Assembly (NCBI GenBank): GCA_038254525.1
Contig: JBBSGC010000028.1
Span: 1-18,326, forward strand
Direction: 5' to 3'
From: JBBSGC01 sp038254525
GTDB lineage: Bacteria > Actinomycetota > Actinomycetes > Propionibacteriales > Nocardioidaceae
Length of the DNA: 18,326 bases
The position numbers and the translations under genes are program-made. Positions within the stretch are counted from its first letter, which is position 1; each line of letters opens with the position of its first letter. Positions 1-6,889 of the stretch are shown one piece after another. Under the pieces are notes generated by a model. The model saw nothing but the letters and a program-made list of their open reading frames with translations. It was not told where the DNA came from and searched no databases.

Positions 1-38
1 CCGTGCGAGACGCCTTCGATCCCAAGACTCGCCGGTGA
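1..38 (+). CDS. oppC: OppC/DppC-type ABC permease, C-terminal end (partial)
   Basis: Only the last 11 complete codons and the stop (TGA at 36-38) are in the window. They read V-R-D-A-F-D-P-K-T-R-R. The pattern (L/V)RDxxDPxxR is the classic C-terminal tail of OppC/DppC permeases, where it follows the last membrane span. OppB tails look different, as the complete oppB downstream shows (it ends in YSVIDPRVRLS). The protein would be the second membrane subunit of the peptide importer encoded by the following four genes, which otherwise lack one. The binding-protein gene starts 56 nt later. The identification rests on a short peptide plus context, so it is probable rather than certain. Confidence 0.72.
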   Translation, partial: VRDAFDPKTRR

Positions 39-53
39 CCGTCGTGGTCACCG
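33..53 (+). terminator. Hairpin overlapping the oppC stop codon
   Basis: An 8-bp perfect inverted repeat (CGGTGACC at 33-40, GGTCACCG at 46-53) with a 5-nt loop includes the oppC stop codon. There is no T-run after it. It could act as a weak intrinsic terminator, an attenuator or an mRNA end that protects oppC transcripts. Its function is inferred from position only. Confidence 0.35.
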
Positions 54-94
54 CGGGATGTAACAGCGACCGACCAGGAAGGGGTTGGTTCCAC

Positions 95-1870
95 ATGCAG
101 TACAAGAAGCCTTTGGCGGCGGTGAGCGTGGTTGCGCTCGCCGCCCTGGCAGCCTGCGGGGGAGGTACGAGCAGCAGCTCTACCGCGAGCAACTCGAACG
201 GCTCGGCAAGCCCAGGAGGCGTCGACACCCAGAACCTGGGAAACACGGGGCGCGCGCAGGACCCCAACCGTCCGGCGCCGGCCGCCCCCATCGCCGGCGC
301 GCAGATGGGTGGAACCGCCACAATTCTGTCGACGGCTGGCGCCACCACCTTCGACCCGACCGAGTCCTACTACACCAACACCGCCTCGATCGACTCGAGC
401 CTGGTCACCCGCTCGCTGACGCAGTACGTCTATGACCCGCAGACCAAGGGGATGACGCTGATCCCGGACCTCGCGACCGACCTGGGGACGCACAACGCCG
501 ACTACACCTCCTGGTCGTTCACGATTCGGCCGGGGATCAAGTGGGAGGACGGCACGGCGGTCACGATGGACGACATCGTGTTCGGCATCAAGCGGTCCTT
601 CGACCGGGCGACCTTCCCGGGCGGTGCCGACTACTCCAACCAGTACTTCCTCAACGGCGACAAGTACAATGGCCCCTACTCCGACCCCAACGGTGACTGC
701 GGCTGCCTGTCGGTCAAGGACAACACGATCACGATCAAGATGAGCAAGCCGTTCCCGGACATGCCCTACTGGGGCGCGTTCCCGGCGATGGGACCGGTCC
801 CGGCCGCGGCTAACACCAAGCCGGCCGACTATGCCCTGCACCCGATGGCGACCGGGCCTTACAAGTTCAGCTCCTACCAGCCGGGCAGCTCGCTGAAGCT
901 GGTCCGCAACGACCAGTGGGACGCCAGCACCGACCCGGGCCGGCACAACTACATCGACGGATACAACTTCACCTTCGACGAGAAGCAGGCGGCGACCGTC
1001 GACACCACCATCCTGGGCGACCAGGGCGCCGGCCAGACGACGCTGACCTATGACGACGTCGCCGCAGCAGACCTCGACAAGGCCAAGGCGTCGGGCAACT
1101 TGATCCTCGGCGGCCAGCCCTGCACGTTCTTCTTCTCACCCGACTACCGCAAGATCACCGACAAGAACGTCCGGGAGGCGCTCGGCTGGGCGTACCCGTA
1201 CGTGGCCACCTGGCTGGCCCGCGGTTACATCGTCGGCACCACCCGGATCCCCGGCACGATGATCCTGCCTCCGGGAATTCCTGGTCGCCTGAACCCGGCC
1301 TACGACGTCCTCGGCAACGGTGGCGACAAGACCGATCCCCAGAAGGCGCACGACCTGCTTCAGCAGGCGGGGCAGCTGGGCTATGAGATCAAGTTCCTCT
1401 ACCTGAGCAGCGACCCGGCGTACGTTGCTGAGAAGGACAAGATCGTCAGCGCGCTCGAGCAGGCCGGCTTCAAGGCCACCCCGGTCGCGGTGTCGGATGC
1501 GACGCGCTACGCGGCGCTCCGCCAGAGCGGTAGCACCGACATCAACGTGCGCGCGCACGGCTGGTGCTCGGACTGGCCATCGGGTGGCTCATGGATGCCG
1601 CCGCTGTTCCAGACCGGCAGCGGGTCGAACCTCGCATTCTTCAGCGAGCCGGCCGTCGACAAGCAGATGGCAGCTATCCAGAAGATGCCGATCGACCAGC
1701 AGCCCGCCGCCTGGGGCCAGCTGGACAAGACGATCGAGGAGCAGTACTACCCCGCGGTCATCACCGGCAACGGTGGCGTCGCAATGATCCACGGGTCGAA
1801 GGTCATGAACATGAACGACGACAATGTGTTCGGGATGCCGACCTGGAAGGACATGTGGATTCAGCAGTAG
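95..1870 (+). CDS. oppA: Peptide ABC transporter substrate-binding lipoprotein (SBP family 5)
   Basis: This 591-residue protein captures the substrate outside the membrane and delivers it to the OppB/OppC permease pair. Residues 1-21 form a lipoprotein signal peptide: K4-K5, a hydrophobic run, then the lipobox L-A-A-C with Cys21 as lipidation site. A Ser/Gly/Asn-rich tether follows to about residue 45. The SBP_bac_5 fold fills the rest, with the typical D-G-T-A-V-T-M-D-D-I-V-F segment at about 152-163. The mature domain has four further cysteines (C202, C204, C343, C491) that could form disulfides. The start at ATG 95 is preceded by AGGAAGGGG at 76-84. An in-frame GTG at 35 would add 20 residues before the signal peptide and has no ribosome site, so it was rejected. 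It is the second gene of the C-A-B-D-F operon. Family and role are clear. The substrate (peptide, nickel, sugar or other) cannot be told from sequence. Confidence 0.93.
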   Translation: MQYKKPLAAVSVVALAALAACGGGTSSSSTASNSNGSASPGGVDTQNLGNTGRAQDPNRPAPAAPIAGAQMGGTATILSTAGATTFDPTESYYTNTASIDSSLVTRSLTQYVYDPQTKGMTLIPDLATDLGTHNADYTSWSFTIRPGIKWEDGTAVTMDDIVFGIKRSFDRATFPGGADYSNQYFLNGDKYNGPYSDPNGDCGCLSVKDNTITIKMSKPFPDMPYWGAFPAMGPVPAAANTKPADYALHPMATGPYKFSSYQPGSSLKLVRNDQWDASTDPGRHNYIDGYNFTFDEKQAATVDTTILGDQGAGQTTLTYDDVAAADLDKAKASGNLILGGQPCTFFFSPDYRKITDKNVREALGWAYPYVATWLARGYIVGTTRIPGTMILPPGIPGRLNPAYDVLGNGGDKTDPQKAHDLLQQAGQLGYEIKFLYLSSDPAYVAEKDKIVSALEQAGFKATPVAVSDATRYAALRQSGSTDINVRAHGWCSDWPSGGSWMPPLFQTGSGSNLAFFSEPAVDKQMAAIQKMPIDQQPAAWGQLDKTIEEQYYPAVITGNGGVAMIHGSKVMNMNDDNVFGMPTWKDMWIQQ

Positions 1871-1877
1871 GCTGAGT

Positions 1878-1909
1878 GGTCCCCGACAGCCGCTGAGCTG
1901 CCGGGGACC
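1878..1909 (+). terminator. Hairpin directly after oppA
   Basis: The outer stem is GGTCCCCG (1878-1885) with CGGGGACC (1902-1909). A single A/C mismatch follows, then an inner stem CAGC (1887-1890) with GCTG (1897-1900) around a 6-nt loop. It begins 7 nt after the oppA stop. No T-run follows, as is common for intrinsic terminators of high-GC actinobacteria. It may terminate part of the transcription or protect the oppA mRNA 3' end. Confidence 0.55.
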
Positions 1910-1920
1910 GGCTCCACAGC

Positions 1921-1940
1921 AGCAAGGAACAGCAAGGAAA
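1921..1940 (+). repeat. Two tandem purine-rich decamers
   Basis: AGCAAGGAAC (1921-1930) is followed directly by AGCAAGGAAA (1931-1940), with 9 of 10 bases identical, and a third partial echo CAAGG at 1941-1945. The tract links the two hairpins between oppA and oppB. It contains Shine-Dalgarno-like AAGGA cores but no plausible gene start. It could be an unstructured ribosome- or protein-accessible linker, or a recent slippage duplication. Confidence 0.5.
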
Positions 1941-1943
1941 CAA

Positions 1944-1983
1944 GGTGATGGGAGCGGGTGCCTCGGCACCCGCTCCCATCACC
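1944..1983 (+). terminator. Perfect 19-bp inverted repeat between oppA and oppB
   Basis: The left arm 1944-1962 (GGTGATGGGAGCGGGTGCC) pairs without mismatch with the right arm 1965-1983. Only TC lies in the centre, so the working loop is about CTCG. It is the strongest RNA structure in the window. It lies 70 nt upstream of the oppB start and has no T-run. The usual role of such an element after a binding-protein gene is partial termination or 3'-end stabilisation, giving more binding protein than permease. A palindromic protein-binding site in DNA is an alternative. Confidence 0.65.
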
Positions 1984-2052
1984 CGCACCACCTGCAGCAG
2001 TCCGCCTCATCACGTCGCGGCCCCCATCGCGCCGCGCCGAAGGAGCGTTTCG

Positions 2053-3048
2053 ATGTTCGGTTATCTGGTCCGCCGGCTGCTCTCCGCGATGCTGGTCATC
2101 TTCGTGACGTCCATTCTGGTCTTCACGCTCTTCTTCTACGGCCCGTCCGACCCGGGGCTGACCTTGTGCGAGAAGAGCGGTCGGTGCACACCGGAGCGGG
2201 CGGCCTTGATCGACAAGGCGCTGGGCTTCGACGACCCGGTTACCACGCAGTATGCGATCTACGTCAAGGGCGTCTTCGCCGGGCGCACCATCAACATCGG
2301 CGGCTCCGCCATCAACTGTCCGAGGCCCTGCTTCGGCATCTCCTACACCACCCGCCAGCCGGTCAGCCAGATCCTGTCGCAGCGGATTCCGGCCACCGTC
2401 TCCATCGCGCTCGGCGGCGCCTTGATCTTCTTCCCACTGGGGCTGCTGCTCGGCGTGCTCGCTGCCCGCAAACGCGGCAGCGCCACCGACCGGATGCTGG
2501 TCGGCTCCTCCCTGGTGCTCAGCTCGATCCCGTACTATCTGGTGGCCCTGCTGGCCTACCTCTACCTGGTGCTGATCTGGGGGGTGGCGCCGACCACCGC
2601 CTACACCCCGATCACCCACAACCCCGTCGCGTGGTTCACCGGTCTGCTGCTGCCCTGGCTGGTGCTGGGCATCACGAACTCCACTGCCTATGCCAGGTTC
2701 GGCCGCGGCTCGATGGTCGACTCGCTGAGCGAGGACTACGTGCGCACCGCCAAGGCCAAGGGGCTGACGCAGCGCAAGGTGCTGATCAAGCACGGTCTGC
2801 GCGCGGCGATCGTCCCGGTGCTCACCATCTTCGGCCTCGACCTGGCCACCTTGTTGGCCGGAACCGTGTTCACCGAGCAGATCTTCGGGATCCAGGGGAT
2901 CGGCCGCGAGGCGCTGCAGGCGATCGGTGACCAGAACTTCCCGGTGATATCGGCTACTGTGCTGCTCGCTGCCGTGCTGGTGGTGGCGGCCAACGTTGCC
3001 GTCGACGTCATGTACTCGGTCATCGACCCAAGGGTGCGCCTTTCGTGA
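2053..3048 (+). CDS. oppB: Peptide ABC transporter permease, OppB/DppB type
   Basis: This 331-residue integral membrane subunit forms half of the translocation channel. The N-terminus M-F-G-Y-L-V-R-R followed by a hydrophobic helix is the family hallmark. Several further membrane spans lie between about 115 and 320. The cytoplasmic EAA coupling loop (E-D-Y-V-R-T-A-K-A-K-G-L) starts at about residue 227 and docks on the ATPases. The segment between helices 1 and 2 faces outward and carries two cysteine pairs (L-C-x5-C and N-C-P-R-P-C), which may be disulfide-bonded. ATG 2053 was chosen because GAAGGAG at 2039-2045 lies 7 nt upstream. The frame is open back to 1945, but the extra 35 residues would be encoded by the inverted repeat. 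Its stop overlaps the oppD start by 4 nt (GTGA), so the two are translationally coupled. Confidence 0.94.
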   Translation: MFGYLVRRLLSAMLVIFVTSILVFTLFFYGPSDPGLTLCEKSGRCTPERAALIDKALGFDDPVTTQYAIYVKGVFAGRTINIGGSAINCPRPCFGISYTTRQPVSQILSQRIPATVSIALGGALIFFPLGLLLGVLAARKRGSATDRMLVGSSLVLSSIPYYLVALLAYLYLVLIWGVAPTTAYTPITHNPVAWFTGLLLPWLVLGITNSTAYARFGRGSMVDSLSEDYVRTAKAKGLTQRKVLIKHGLRAAIVPVLTIFGLDLATLLAGTVFTEQIFGIQGIGREALQAIGDQNFPVISATVLLAAVLVVAANVAVDVMYSVIDPRVRLS

Positions 3049-4124
3049 GCACGAAGTCCGTAGCCGACCCGACCAGGGTGTCGGAGTCGACCGGCGAACC
3101 CTTCTTGGTCGTGGACGACCTCACCGTCAAGTTCCCCACCGCCGACGGTCTGGTCAGCGCGGTCTCCAACCTCAGCTACAGCATCGACATGGGCCAGACG
3201 CTCGGCATCGTGGGAGAGTCCGGCTCCGGCAAGTCGGTGTCCAGCATGGCGGTGCTCGGACTGCACGACGCCAAGCGCACGCAGATGAGCGGATCCATCC
3301 GGGTCGGCGGCATGGAGATCATCGGCTTGTCCGAGACCCGGTTGCGACGGGTGCGTGGCAACCAGGTCGCGATGATCTTCCAGGACGCGCTGGCCGCGCT
3401 GCACCCCTTCTATCGGGTGGGCGGTCAGATCTCCGAGGCCTACCTGGCCCACCACCCCGACGCCTCCAGCCGTGATGCCCGCAAGAAGGCAGTCTCGCTG
3501 CTCGACCGGGTCGGTATCCCGCAGCCCGACCGCCGCGTCGACGACTACCCGCACCAGTTCTCCGGCGGCATGCGCCAGCGCGCGATGATCGCGATGGCGC
3601 TGGCCAACGACCCGCGCCTGCTGATCGCCGACGAGCCCACGACGGCCCTCGACGTGACCGTGCAGGCCCAGATCCTCGACCTGCTGCAGGAGCTGCAGCG
3701 TGACTTCGGCTCGGCAATCATCATGGTCACCCACGACCTGGGGGTGATCGCGGAGATGGCCGACGACGTGCTTGTCATGTACGCCGGGCGGGCCGTCGAA
3801 TACGGGACCACGAAGTCGATCCTGTCGAAACCGCAGATGCCTTACACCTGGGGGCTGCTGGAGAGCATCCCCGAGATGGACACCGACCCGGAGATCCGGC
3901 TGCTGCCGATCCCCGGCCTGCCGCCCAGCCTGCTCAGCCCGCCGAAGGGCTGTGCCTTCCATCCCCGCTGCCGGTTCACCGGCGAGGTCGAGGGCGATCT
4001 GTGCTTCACCGAGCTGCCGCCGCTCGACCCGGCACCGGACGGCAGCGGCCACCTGATCCGCTGCCACCTGCACGACCCGGCCGAGACGCTGTCGCGAGAC
4101 AACGCCCTCAAGAGCGAGGTCTGA
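3045..4124 (+). CDS. oppD: Peptide ABC transporter ATP-binding subunit, OppD/DppD type
   Basis: This 359-residue cytoplasmic ATPase powers import together with OppF. Visible motifs are Walker A G-E-S-G-S-G-K-S (57-64), Q-loop Q113, signature F-S-G-G-M-R-Q-R (172-179), Walker B L-L-I-A-D-E-P (192-198) and the switch histidine H230. The C-terminal oligopeptide-transporter domain carries four cysteines, C303, C309, C320 and C340, in the spacing C-x5-C-x10-C-x19-C. Iron-sulfur clusters at this place have been reported for DppD-type ATPases, so a cluster is plausible here. The GTG start at 3045 lies in a GTGA overlap with the oppB stop. The D-before-F order and the GGM signature variant fit OppD rather than OppF. 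Function is secure at the family level. Confidence 0.95.
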   Translation: MSTKSVADPTRVSESTGEPFLVVDDLTVKFPTADGLVSAVSNLSYSIDMGQTLGIVGESGSGKSVSSMAVLGLHDAKRTQMSGSIRVGGMEIIGLSETRLRRVRGNQVAMIFQDALAALHPFYRVGGQISEAYLAHHPDASSRDARKKAVSLLDRVGIPQPDRRVDDYPHQFSGGMRQRAMIAMALANDPRLLIADEPTTALDVTVQAQILDLLQELQRDFGSAIIMVTHDLGVIAEMADDVLVMYAGRAVEYGTTKSILSKPQMPYTWGLLESIPEMDTDPEIRLLPIPGLPPSLLSPPKGCAFHPRCRFTGEVEGDLCFTELPPLDPAPDGSGHLIRCHLHDPAETLSRDNALKSEV

Positions 4125-4128
4125 CCCG

Positions 4129-5316
4129 ATGACGCAGACCGAGGAAGCCGCCGGTGCCACCGCTGCCGAGCCGACGACGCTGTTCGAGATCAAGAACCTC
4201 GTCAAGCACTTCCCGGTCAGGTCCTCCGGGCTGGTCCGGCGCACGATTGGCCACGTCCAGGCCGTCGACGACATCACGTTCACGATCAACCGCGGCGAGT
4301 CGCTCGGCATGGTCGGTGAGTCCGGCTGCGGCAAGTCGACGACCGGCCGGGTGCTCACCAAGCTCTATGAGCCCACCAGCGGGGAGATGATCTTCGAGGG
4401 CCGGGACCTGACGCCGTTGACCGGCAAGCAGATGCTGCCCTACCGCGGCCAGATCCAGATGATCTTCCAGGACCCGTACTCCTCGCTGAACCCCCGGCAC
4501 ACCGTCGGGTCGATCATCGGCACGCCGCTTCGGGTGCACAGCGTGGTGCCACGAAACAAGATCCTGCCGCGCGTCCAGGAGCTGCTCGAGCTGGTCGGCC
4601 TCAACCCGGAACACTTCAACCGCTACCCCAACGAGTTCTCCGGCGGGCAGCGCCAGCGCATCGGCATTGCCCGGGCGCTGGCACTGCAGCCGAAGGTCAT
4701 GGTGGCCGACGAGCCGGTCTCCGCGCTCGACGTGTCCATCCAGGCTCAGGTGGTGAACCTCCTTCTCGATCTGCAGAAGGAGTTCGACATCGCGTTCTTG
4801 TTCATCGCCCACGACCTGGCCGTGGTCCGGCACTTCTGCACCCGGGTCGCGGTGATGTATCTCGGCAAGATCGTGGAGATCGGCGACCGCGAGCAGATCT
4901 ACAACAACGCGCACCACCCCTACACCCAGGCGTTGCTGTCCTCGATCCCCGACGTCAAGCAGGCGGTGATCGGTGGACGGCACGACCGGATCAAGCTCGA
5001 GGGCGATGTCCCCAGCCCGATCAACCCACCGTCGGGATGCCGCTTCCGGACCCGCTGCTGGAAGGCGCAGGACATCTGCGCGGAGCAGGAGCCGCCGCTG
5101 CTGCAGATCGGCGGACTGAATCTCGAGGCCGCCTGTCATTTCGCCGCGCCGCTGGAGAAGGAGCTCCACGCCGCAGCGGTCGCCACCGGTGGCGCGGTGG
5201 AGTCGAACGGAAGCGGCGGCAGCCACCGTGGGAGCAGCATGACCACCCTGGCTGCAGACAGCGCGCTTGGCGAGCCGGCCGGCGGAGAGCCCAGCGGCGC
5301 CCACGCCGCGACCTGA
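4129..5316 (+). CDS. oppF: Peptide ABC transporter ATP-binding subunit, OppF/DppF type
   Basis: This is the partner ATPase of OppD, 395 residues. Motifs are Walker A G-E-S-G-C-G-K-S (63-70), signature S-G-G-Q-R-Q-R from 171, Walker B with D194-E195, and switch H228. The Q-loop F-Q-D-P-Y-S-S-L-N-P is the typical OppF form. Four C-terminal cysteines (C304, C310, C317, C336) mirror those of OppD and could ligate an iron-sulfur cluster. After C336 the protein has about 55 residues of low-complexity Gly/Ala/Ser sequence, longer than usual and probably disordered. The start ATG lies 4 nt after the oppD stop, with GAGGT at 4116-4120. It is the last gene of the importer operon and is followed by a strong hairpin. 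Confidence 0.95.
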   Translation: MTQTEEAAGATAAEPTTLFEIKNLVKHFPVRSSGLVRRTIGHVQAVDDITFTINRGESLGMVGESGCGKSTTGRVLTKLYEPTSGEMIFEGRDLTPLTGKQMLPYRGQIQMIFQDPYSSLNPRHTVGSIIGTPLRVHSVVPRNKILPRVQELLELVGLNPEHFNRYPNEFSGGQRQRIGIARALALQPKVMVADEPVSALDVSIQAQVVNLLLDLQKEFDIAFLFIAHDLAVVRHFCTRVAVMYLGKIVEIGDREQIYNNAHHPYTQALLSSIPDVKQAVIGGRHDRIKLEGDVPSPINPPSGCRFRTRCWKAQDICAEQEPPLLQIGGLNLEAACHFAAPLEKELHAAAVATGGAVESNGSGGSHRGSSMTTLAADSALGEPAGGEPSGAHAAT

Positions 5317-5318
5317 CA

Positions 5319-5339
5319 CTCGATGCTCGATGCTCGACG
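5319..5339 (+). repeat. Three tandem 7-nt units
   Basis: CTCGATG, CTCGATG and CTCGACG lie directly after the oppF stop. The short length and one mismatch make simple slippage the best explanation. No function is proposed. Confidence 0.4.
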
Positions 5340-5368
5340 CGCAAGAGCCCGCCGCAGTTCGTTGACGT

Positions 5369-5432
5369 CGCCGAAAGACGGCTAACTACGCACCCTGGCC
5401 GGCCTGCGTGGTGGGTAGCCCGTCTCTCGGCG
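5369..5432 (+). terminator. Long imperfect hairpin downstream of oppF
   Basis: The stem is built from four blocks: CGCCGA (5369-5374) with TCGGCG (5427-5432), AGACGG (5376-5381) with CCGTCT (5420-5425), CTA (5382-5384) with TAG (5416-5418), and ACGCA (5388-5392) with TGCGT (5405-5409). That is about 20 pairs around a CCCTGGCCGGCC loop. The 3' strand CGGCG (5428-5432) can alternatively pair with CGCCG at 5444-5448. It most likely ends the opp transcript. The mutually exclusive fold also permits an attenuator or a small structured RNA. I matched it to no known riboswitch class. Confidence 0.5.
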
Positions 5433-5474
5433 GGATGGCGCTCCGCCGCGCCGGGGGCTCTCCGCTCCACGGGC

Positions 5475-5511
5475 GTGACCTACTGCGGTCGCTGGCCTAG
5501 GTTCGTCATCG
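5475..5511 (+). promoter_or_regulatory. Putative promoter of a leaderless rarA transcript
   Basis: GTGACC (5475-5480, near the -35 consensus TTGACA) and TAGGTT (5498-5503, matching the actinobacterial -10 pattern TAnnnT) are separated by 17 nt. The rarA ATG lies 8 nt after the -10, so transcription would begin at or next to the start codon. No Shine-Dalgarno sequence precedes the ATG, which fits a leaderless mRNA. Confidence 0.5.
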
Positions 5512-6879
5512 ATGGATGCCGACGGACTGTTCGAGGTCGTGGAGCCGGTGCGGCCAGTGGCCGGCACCGCCGGCGGCAGCTTGAGCGACTCCGCGCACGC
5601 CCACGCCCCGCTCGCCGTACGGATGCGGCCACGGAGCCTCGACGAGCTCGTGGGCCAGGACCACCTGCGGGCCACGGGGTCGCCGCTGCGCCGGATGGTC
5701 GAGGGTGACTCGTCGATGTCCCTGCTGCTGTGGGGTCCGCCAGGCACGGGCAAGACGACCGTCGCCGCTCTGGTGAGCGCCACGACCGGTCGCCGTTTCG
5801 TCGAGGTCAGTGCGGTTTCGGCCGGCGTCAAGGACGTCCGCGAAGTGCTGATGGCAGCCCGTCGGGACCTGGCCGCCGGCGGCCGGGAGACCGTGCTGTT
5901 CGTCGACGAGGTGCACCGGTTCAGCAAGGCCCAGCAGGACGCGCTGCTGCCAGGGGTCGAGAACCGTTGGGTCTCCCTGGTGGCGGCGACGACCGAGAAC
6001 CCGCACTTCAGCGTGATCGCGCCGCTGCTCTCCCGCTCGTTGCTGCTCACGCTCGAGCCGCTGAGCCAACACGACGTTGGCGAGCTCGTCGACCGGGCCG
6101 TACACGACGAGCGCGGGCTCGGCGGCCGGCTGCGGCTGGACCCGGACGCGCGCGAGCATCTCATCAGGCTGGCAGCTGGGGACGCGCGTCGAGCGCTCAC
6201 CTACCTGGAGGCGGCCGCCGGGGGCGCCGACGCACGGAACAGCCCGGTGATCGACGTGGAGATCGCCGCGCTGGCGGTCGACCGGGCGGCGGTCCGCTAC
6301 GACCGGCAGGGTGACCAGCACTACGACGTCACCAGTGCGCTGATCAAGTCGATCCGCGGCTCCGACGTCGACGCGGCGCTGCACTACCTGGCGCGGATGG
6401 TTGAGGCGGGGGAGGACCCGAGGTTCCTCGCGAGACGGCTGATGATCCTGGCCAGCGAGGACATCGGTCTGGCTGAGCCGACGGCGCTGCCGACGGCGGT
6501 GGCGGCCGCGCAGGCGGTGGCGCTGATCGGGCTTCCCGAGGGCCGGCTCCCGCTCGCCCAGGCGGTGATCGCCCTTTCGCTGGCCCCCAAGTCCAATGCG
6601 GTCAGCACCGCGATCGACGCGGCGACCGCCGACGTCCGCGCCGGGCGGCTGGGCGCGGTGCCGGCGGCGTTGCGCGACGCGCACTACCGCGGGGCCAGCT
6701 CGCTCGGTCATGGCCACGACTACGCGTACGCCCACGATGACCCGAGGGGTGTGGCCCCACAGCAGCACGCACCGGACGAGCTGGCCGACCGGGAGTACTA
6801 CGTGCCCACCCGTCGGGGCGCCGAAGCGGGACTTGCCGAGAAGCTGGCAAGGATCCGCGCGATCCTGCGTGCGCGATAA
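5512..6879 (+). CDS. rarA: Replication-associated recombination AAA+ ATPase RarA (MgsA)
   Basis: This 455-residue cytoplasmic ATPase is related to the clamp loader and acts at stalled replication forks and DNA ends. The N-terminal block M-R-P-R-S-L-D-E-L-V-G-Q-D-H-L is typical of the family. Walker A G-P-P-G-T-G-K-T lies at 75-82 and Walker B L-F-V-D-E-V-H-R-F at 129-137. The region R-x3-R-L-M-I-L-A-S-E-D-I-G-L-A and the end segment Y-Y-x-P-T-R-R-G belong to the tetramerisation domain. Length is normal for RarA, and nothing suggests loss of function. The start at ATG 5512 fits the promoter just upstream. The next gene begins 10 nt after the stop. Its place upstream of alaS is conserved in actinobacteria, as I recall it. 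Confidence 0.95.
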   Translation: MDADGLFEVVEPVRPVAGTAGGSLSDSAHAHAPLAVRMRPRSLDELVGQDHLRATGSPLRRMVEGDSSMSLLLWGPPGTGKTTVAALVSATTGRRFVEVSAVSAGVKDVREVLMAARRDLAAGGRETVLFVDEVHRFSKAQQDALLPGVENRWVSLVAATTENPHFSVIAPLLSRSLLLTLEPLSQHDVGELVDRAVHDERGLGGRLRLDPDAREHLIRLAAGDARRALTYLEAAAGGADARNSPVIDVEIAALAVDRAAVRYDRQGDQHYDVTSALIKSIRGSDVDAALHYLARMVEAGEDPRFLARRLMILASEDIGLAEPTALPTAVAAAQAVALIGLPEGRLPLAQAVIALSLAPKSNAVSTAIDAATADVRAGRLGAVPAALRDAHYRGASSLGHGHDYAYAHDDPRGVAPQQHAPDELADREYYVPTRRGAEAGLAEKLARIRAILRAR

Positions 6880-6889
6880 GGTCGAGCGC

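Noticed and set aside
35..94. Longer oppA start at GTG 35
   Set aside because: It would place 20 residues in front of a well-formed lipoprotein signal peptide and has no ribosome site.
1945..2052. Longer oppB start at GTG 1945 or ATG 1948
   Set aside because: An AAGG lies nearby, but both codons are buried in the 19-bp inverted repeat. The extra residues do not look like any OppB N-terminus. ATG 2053 has a perfect ribosome site.
2736..4361. 541-residue open frame on the - strand
   Set aside because: It is antisense to oppB, oppD and oppF. No recognisable motif and no start site support it.
4108..5319. 403-residue open frame on the - strand
   Set aside because: It mirrors oppF almost exactly and has no motifs of its own.
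5379..5390. CGGCTAACTACG resembles part of the 16S rRNA 530-loop region
   Set aside because: Only about 12 bases match and the flanks do not. The bases are explained as part of a hairpin, so this is chance similarity.
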